Below are positions 4,033 through 7,350 of a stretch of 7,350 bases of DNA, piece by piece. Below the pieces are notes generated by a model, which saw only the letters and a list, made by a program, of their open reading frames with translations, was not told the origin of the DNA and made no database searches. Position numbers and translations under genes: made by a program. This DNA is from Candidatus Pacearchaeota archaeon (GTDB lineage Archaea > Nanobdellota > Nanobdellia > Pacearchaeales > GW2011-AR1): contig JAGVXJ010000041.1 of NCBI GenBank assembly GCA_018303895.1, positions 1 to 7,350 of the forward strand, read 5' to 3'. How positions within the stretch are numbered: position 1 is the first letter of the stretch; each line of letters begins with the position of its first letter.

Positions 4033-6858
4033 TTAATTTAGCTTATTAAAATAAATCTTAAATTTTTTTCCTTTAATATTTCCTTCCATAGTGAATGAAT
4101 ATTTATTTTTCACGTCGCTGACTAATCCATTTGAAATTTTTTTTGCATTCACTCTTTCTTTTATTATTCCTGCTTCTTTTCTTGAAATTAATTTTAAAAA
4201 TTCTTTATCTTCAACAGCGACGTGTAATTCAATAAAATCTGTTTTCACAAGTCCTGCTTTTTTTCTTTCTGCCTGCACAAATCTTGAAATTTCTCGAGCA
4301 TAACCTTCTGCTTCAAGCTCGGGAGTTAATTTTGTATCCAGCTCTAAATATTCTTTATAACTTTCATCTTTTTCTAATTTTGGAGATTTAATTTCTAATT
4401 CTTTTATATTTAGCTGATTTTTGATAATTTTTTTTAAATTTTCATATTGGGTTTTTGATTTCACAAATAAAGTTGCTTTTGCTAACGGCCATTTCAATCC
4501 AATGTGAGCCTTATCCCTTTCAGAAAGTCCCATCTCAATAATCATTAGGGCATTTCCAAATTCTTTTTCAAGAGTTAAATCTATTAATTTCTCGTCGTAT
4601 TTTGACCAGGTGGAGAGATGAACACTTCCCTTTTCAAATTCTTTATGAATTACTTCAGAAATATTCGGAGCAAAAGGCGCGAGCAATTTTGAAACATCAT
4701 CCAAAATTTTTCCAATAACTTTTTTTACATTTTTATCATCTCTGTCTCTAATCATTTTAATATAAGTTTTTGAAAAATCATTTGTAACAAATTCCATTAT
4801 GGGTAAAAGTGCTTTTTCAATTTGATAATTTTCTAAATTTTCTGTCGTTTCTTTAACAAGTTTATTTAATTTTGATAAAATCCATTTGTCTTCAACTTTT
4901 TCTATTGCCTTTTCATTGTTGTTTAGTTGAGTATAAAACTGAAAAGTATTCCAAAGAACATTTAGAAATGGCGAAACTTCTTCTTTTACTAAATTTATCC
5001 CAAATCTTTTAGAAGCACCAATGTCCATCGTGCAAAATTGTAATCGAGTTGCGTCAACGCCAATAGAAGAAATCACTTCATCTGGATTCAAGACATTTCC
5101 TTTTGATTTTGACATCTTTTCTCCTTTCTCGTCGACAATATGCCCTGCACAAATTACATTTTTGAAAGCGACGTCATCAAATAAAATTGTTCCTAAAACG
5201 TGCAAAGTGTAAAACCAACCTCTTGTTTGGTCAACCGCTTCAGAAATAAAATCATAAGGAAACCTTTTTTTGAATTCTTCTTTATTTTCAAATGGATAAT
5301 GAAATTGCGCAAACGAAGCTGAACCAGAGTCGTACCAACAGTCAATAACTTCGGGAATTCTTTTCATTTCTTTTTTGCATTTTTCACATTTAAATTTTAT
5401 GTTGTCTATCCAAGGTTTATGCAAATCAATTTCTTTCTCGGAGAATTTTTTTATAGAATTTTTTTTCAATTCTTCGACGCTACCAATTACTTTTTCGTAT
5501 CCACATTCGCATCTCCAAACTGGCATAGGTGTTCCCCAGAATTTATTTCTTGAAAGTGCCCAATCTTTTACATTTCTTAACCATTCACCGAATCTTCCTT
5601 CTTTGATATATTTTGGAGTCCAATTTATTTTTTCATTCAGTTCAATTAATCTGTCTTTATATTTTGTAACTTCTATGAACCATGACTTTATTGCATAATA
5701 CATCAACGGAGAACTACATCTCCAGCAAAAAGGATAGTCATGTTCATAAGGAATTACTTTGAATAGTTGATCATTAAACTTCAATTTTTCAATTATTAAT
5801 TTGTCTGTTTTTTTTATAAACTGTCCCTGAAAATCTGGCACTTCTGCAGTGAATTTTCCTGTTTCGTCGACGGGCTGAACAAACGGAACTTTTTCTTTTT
5901 TGCAAACATCATAATCGACTTCACCAAATGCTGGAGCAAGGTGAACTAATCCAGTCCCATCTTCAGTTGTAACAAAATCTCCAGGAATTATTTTGAATGC
6001 TCCTTTAAGTCCGGCGAAATAATTAAACAAGGGAGAATATTCTTTTCCAATTAAATCTTTTCCTTTTACTGTTTTGATTATATTTGGTTCTTCAAATAAT
6101 TTTTTTGCCTGCTCTTTTGCCAGAATAAAAATTTCTCTTTCTTCGACGAAAACATAATCAATATTTGGATTTACAGCGACGGCAACGTTCGAAGGCAAAG
6201 TCCAGGGTGTTGTTGTCCAAACTAAAAGATTTTCTCCAGAACTTAATCTTAATTTTACAATTACCGAATCTTCTTTTACTTTTTTGTAACCTTGAGCAAC
6301 TTCATGACTGGATAAAGGAGTTTCACACCGAGGGCAAAATGGAACAACTTTATGTGCCTCGTAAAGAAGTTTTTTATTGTATAATTGTTGTAAAGACCAC
6401 CAGACACTTTCAATGTAATTGTTATCCAGCGTCGCGTAGTGACCTTCCAAATCGACCCAATAGTTTAATTTTCTTGTTGACTTGTTCCAAGATTCAATGT
6501 AGGAAAAAACACTTTCACGACATTCATCTATAAATTTTGCTTCGCCGTGTTTTTGAATATCTTTTTTTGAATTCAGCCCTAATTTTTTTTCTATCTGCAC
6601 TTCAACTGGCAAACCATGACAATCCCATCCTGCTTTTCTCGGAACGTTGAATCCTTGCATGTATCTGAATTTGTTAATTATGTCTTTGTATGTCCTAACT
6701 TCAAGATGATGTAATGCAGGCGGTGCATTTGCCGTCGGAGGACCTTCAAGAAAACTAAAAAGTTTTTTTCTTTTTGAATCATTTAGAACCGCTTTTTTTA
6801 TATCTGATTCCTTCAAAATTTTTGCGGCTTCTTCTTCGGTTTGTTTAAAATCGTACAT
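4033..6858 (-). CDS. ileS: Isoleucyl-tRNA synthetase, type 2 (eukaryote/archaeal-like)
   Basis: This 941-residue class I synthetase charges tRNA-Ile with isoleucine in the cytoplasm. The Rossmann catalytic core opens with GPPTANAPPALHHLEVRTYKD-type sequence (39-59); the HIGH motif is the variant ALHH at 48-51. It continues with KAGWDCHGLPVE (75-86). The second signature KMSKS is intact at 581-585, before GNVLNP. The CP1 editing insertion (about 190-390) shows WTTTPWTLPSN (214-224) and HLAPAFGEVDYDVC (306-319), where Asp315 matches the conserved editing Asp that recognises the misactivated amino acid's amino group. Paired cysteines C175/C178, C378/C381, C450/C452 and C491/C494 look like zinc ligands. 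CWYDSGS lies at 507-513. The helical anticodon-binding domain follows from about 650, and the C-terminal extension includes LTPELEAEGYAREI (844-857). The length is near the short end for type 2 enzymes, but all domains seem present. It has its own promoter and would be leaderless. Its arginine codons are mostly AGA. Confidence 0.98.
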   Translation of the reverse strand: MYDFKQTEEEAAKILKESDIKKAVLNDSKRKKLFSFLEGPPTANAPPALHHLEVRTYKDIINKFRYMQGFNVPRKAGWDCHGLPVEVQIEKKLGLNSKKDIQKHGEAKFIDECRESVFSYIESWNKSTRKLNYWVDLEGHYATLDNNYIESVWWSLQQLYNKKLLYEAHKVVPFCPRCETPLSSHEVAQGYKKVKEDSVIVKLRLSSGENLLVWTTTPWTLPSNVAVAVNPNIDYVFVEEREIFILAKEQAKKLFEEPNIIKTVKGKDLIGKEYSPLFNYFAGLKGAFKIIPGDFVTTEDGTGLVHLAPAFGEVDYDVCKKEKVPFVQPVDETGKFTAEVPDFQGQFIKKTDKLIIEKLKFNDQLFKVIPYEHDYPFCWRCSSPLMYYAIKSWFIEVTKYKDRLIELNEKINWTPKYIKEGRFGEWLRNVKDWALSRNKFWGTPMPVWRCECGYEKVIGSVEELKKNSIKKFSEKEIDLHKPWIDNIKFKCEKCKKEMKRIPEVIDCWYDSGSASFAQFHYPFENKEEFKKRFPYDFISEAVDQTRGWFYTLHVLGTILFDDVAFKNVICAGHIVDEKGEKMSKSKGNVLNPDEVISSIGVDATRLQFCTMDIGASKRFGINLVKEEVSPFLNVLWNTFQFYTQLNNNEKAIEKVEDKWILSKLNKLVKETTENLENYQIEKALLPIMEFVTNDFSKTYIKMIRDRDDKNVKKVIGKILDDVSKLLAPFAPNISEVIHKEFEKGSVHLSTWSKYDEKLIDLTLEKEFGNALMIIEMGLSERDKAHIGLKWPLAKATLFVKSKTQYENLKKIIKNQLNIKELEIKSPKLEKDESYKEYLELDTKLTPELEAEGYAREISRFVQAERKKAGLVKTDFIELHVAVEDKEFLKLISRKEAGIIKERVNAKKISNGLVSDVKNKYSFTMEGNIKGKKFKIYFNKLN

Positions 6859-6880
6859 AAGTTAAGTTAGAGAAAGGGGA

Positions 6881-6888
6881 TTTTTAAA
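6881..6888 (-). promoter_or_regulatory. TATA box of the isoleucyl-tRNA synthetase gene
   Basis: The minus strand reads TTTAAAAA, centred about 26.5 bases before the A of the ATG at 6858. Transcription would start at the start codon. It lies in the 57-base gap between the synthetase and the partial gene to its right, so the synthetase is probably expressed independently. Confidence 0.6.
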
Positions 6889-6915
6889 ATTATTGAATTG
6901 AATTTAATATACTAA

Positions 6916-7350
6916 TCAAAATTGCCATGGATGAGTAATTTGCTCTAATTGACAAACATAATTTCTGGGAGAAAGTGGTAAGGGAAATACTCCTTTTTTT
7001 TCTAAATATTTTATTCCCTCTTGAGTTCCTTCCCGATTTGAGACTGATGTGGCAGTTTCGATTTCATCCACCGAAATAGGTTTTTCGAGTTGAGGAATTA
7101 TTGAAGAATAAGGATTTCTAGACCCAGGATTTCTTCGTTGATCAAGAAATGCATGAAACAATTTGTATCCTGCTAAATGAGGTAAAGAATCAAACCATAT
7201 TGAGCGAATTTCTCTTGAAACATCTTGCCTAAAAAGGGAACGAGCTAACTGCTGTGTAGCAAGTTCTTCGGGAGTAATGTCTCTTCCTTTTAAAATCGGG
7301 GTTAAATGTTTTACGTATTCATTATAAAAATCAGTTATATCTTCTGAACT
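6916..7350 (-). CDS. Unrecognised protein, C-terminal 144 residues (5' end outside window)
   Basis: The frame is open without a stop from the window edge at 7350 to the TGA at 6918-6916, so this is the end of a gene whose start lies beyond the window. An apparent start at 7161 is an internal TTG and need not be used. I do not recognise the family. The visible part has a helical-looking stretch with tryptophan and histidine (IWFDSLPHLAGYKLFHAFL). From about 50 residues before the end comes a segment resembling a winged helix: ISVDEIETATSVSNREG, then a helix with IKYLEKKGVF and a short strand. It ends in THPWQF. Four of its ten arginine codons are CGN, more like the left-hand operon than the synthetase next to it. 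A DNA-binding or adaptor role is a guess from this resemblance only. Confidence 0.75.
   Translation of the reverse strand, partial: SSEDITDFYNEYVKHLTPILKGRDITPEELATQQLARSLFRQDVSREIRSIWFDSLPHLAGYKLFHAFLDQRRNPGSRNPYSSIIPQLEKPISVDEIETATSVSNREGTQEGIKYLEKKGVFPLPLSPRNYVCQLEQITHPWQF

Noticed and set aside
5375..5698. Plus-strand open frame of 107 residues
   Set aside because: It lies wholly inside the synthetase gene on the opposite strand and has no promoter, ribosome site or recognisable sequence. The same holds for the other plus-strand frames, such as 260-493, 1120-1356, 3186-3419 and 6165-6533.

Overview
The window looks like an AT-rich archaeal contig. The evidence is a TrmB-family regulator, a long eukaryote/archaeal-type (type 2) isoleucyl-tRNA synthetase, a GGTGAG-type ribosome binding site, and TATA-like boxes about 25-32 bases before the start codons of four transcription units. 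A small-genome (DPANN-like, e.g. Woesearchaeota-type) archaeon is my best guess, but that is inference. All genes lie on the minus strand, so the map is best read from right to left.

Right end (7350 to 6859): the C-terminal 144 residues of an unrecognised protein, cut by the window edge, whose last third resembles a winged helix. Next is isoleucyl-tRNA synthetase (6858-4033) with its own promoter. A 194-base gap (4032-3839) holds a perfect 37-bp tandem duplication carrying two copies of the promoter of the next gene, a TrmB-family transcription regulator (3838-3032). Behind the regulator's stop codon lie two copies of an exactly 69-base-spaced module (3043-2906). Each contains a hairpin-like segment and ends in an in-frame replica of the regulator's last codons, E-M-K-x-V-K-stop.

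Then comes a small predicted lipoprotein (2848-2567) with its own TATA box. Last is a tightly packed operon: family 2 glycosyltransferase (2482-1589), a radical SAM protein with a SPASM-like C-terminus that keeps only one set of auxiliary-cluster cysteines (1592-471), and a Nudix hydrolase (474-13). The junctions are ATGA (4-base) overlaps. The Nudix stop codon overlaps a further start codon (TAATG) at the left edge, so at least one more gene of the operon lies outside the window.

The synthetase and regulator are housekeeping or regulatory genes and write arginine almost only as AGA/AGG (about 40 of 44 codons). The operon at the left uses CGN for nearly half of its arginines (about 15 of 33), and the partial gene at the right does so for 4 of 10. 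This suggests that the glycosyltransferase/radical SAM/Nudix operon is an acquired accessory cassette. Its job cannot be read from the sequence. An enzymatic route that modifies a glycoconjugate or peptide with a nucleotide-sugar donor is plausible, and it is the best candidate here for an undescribed system.
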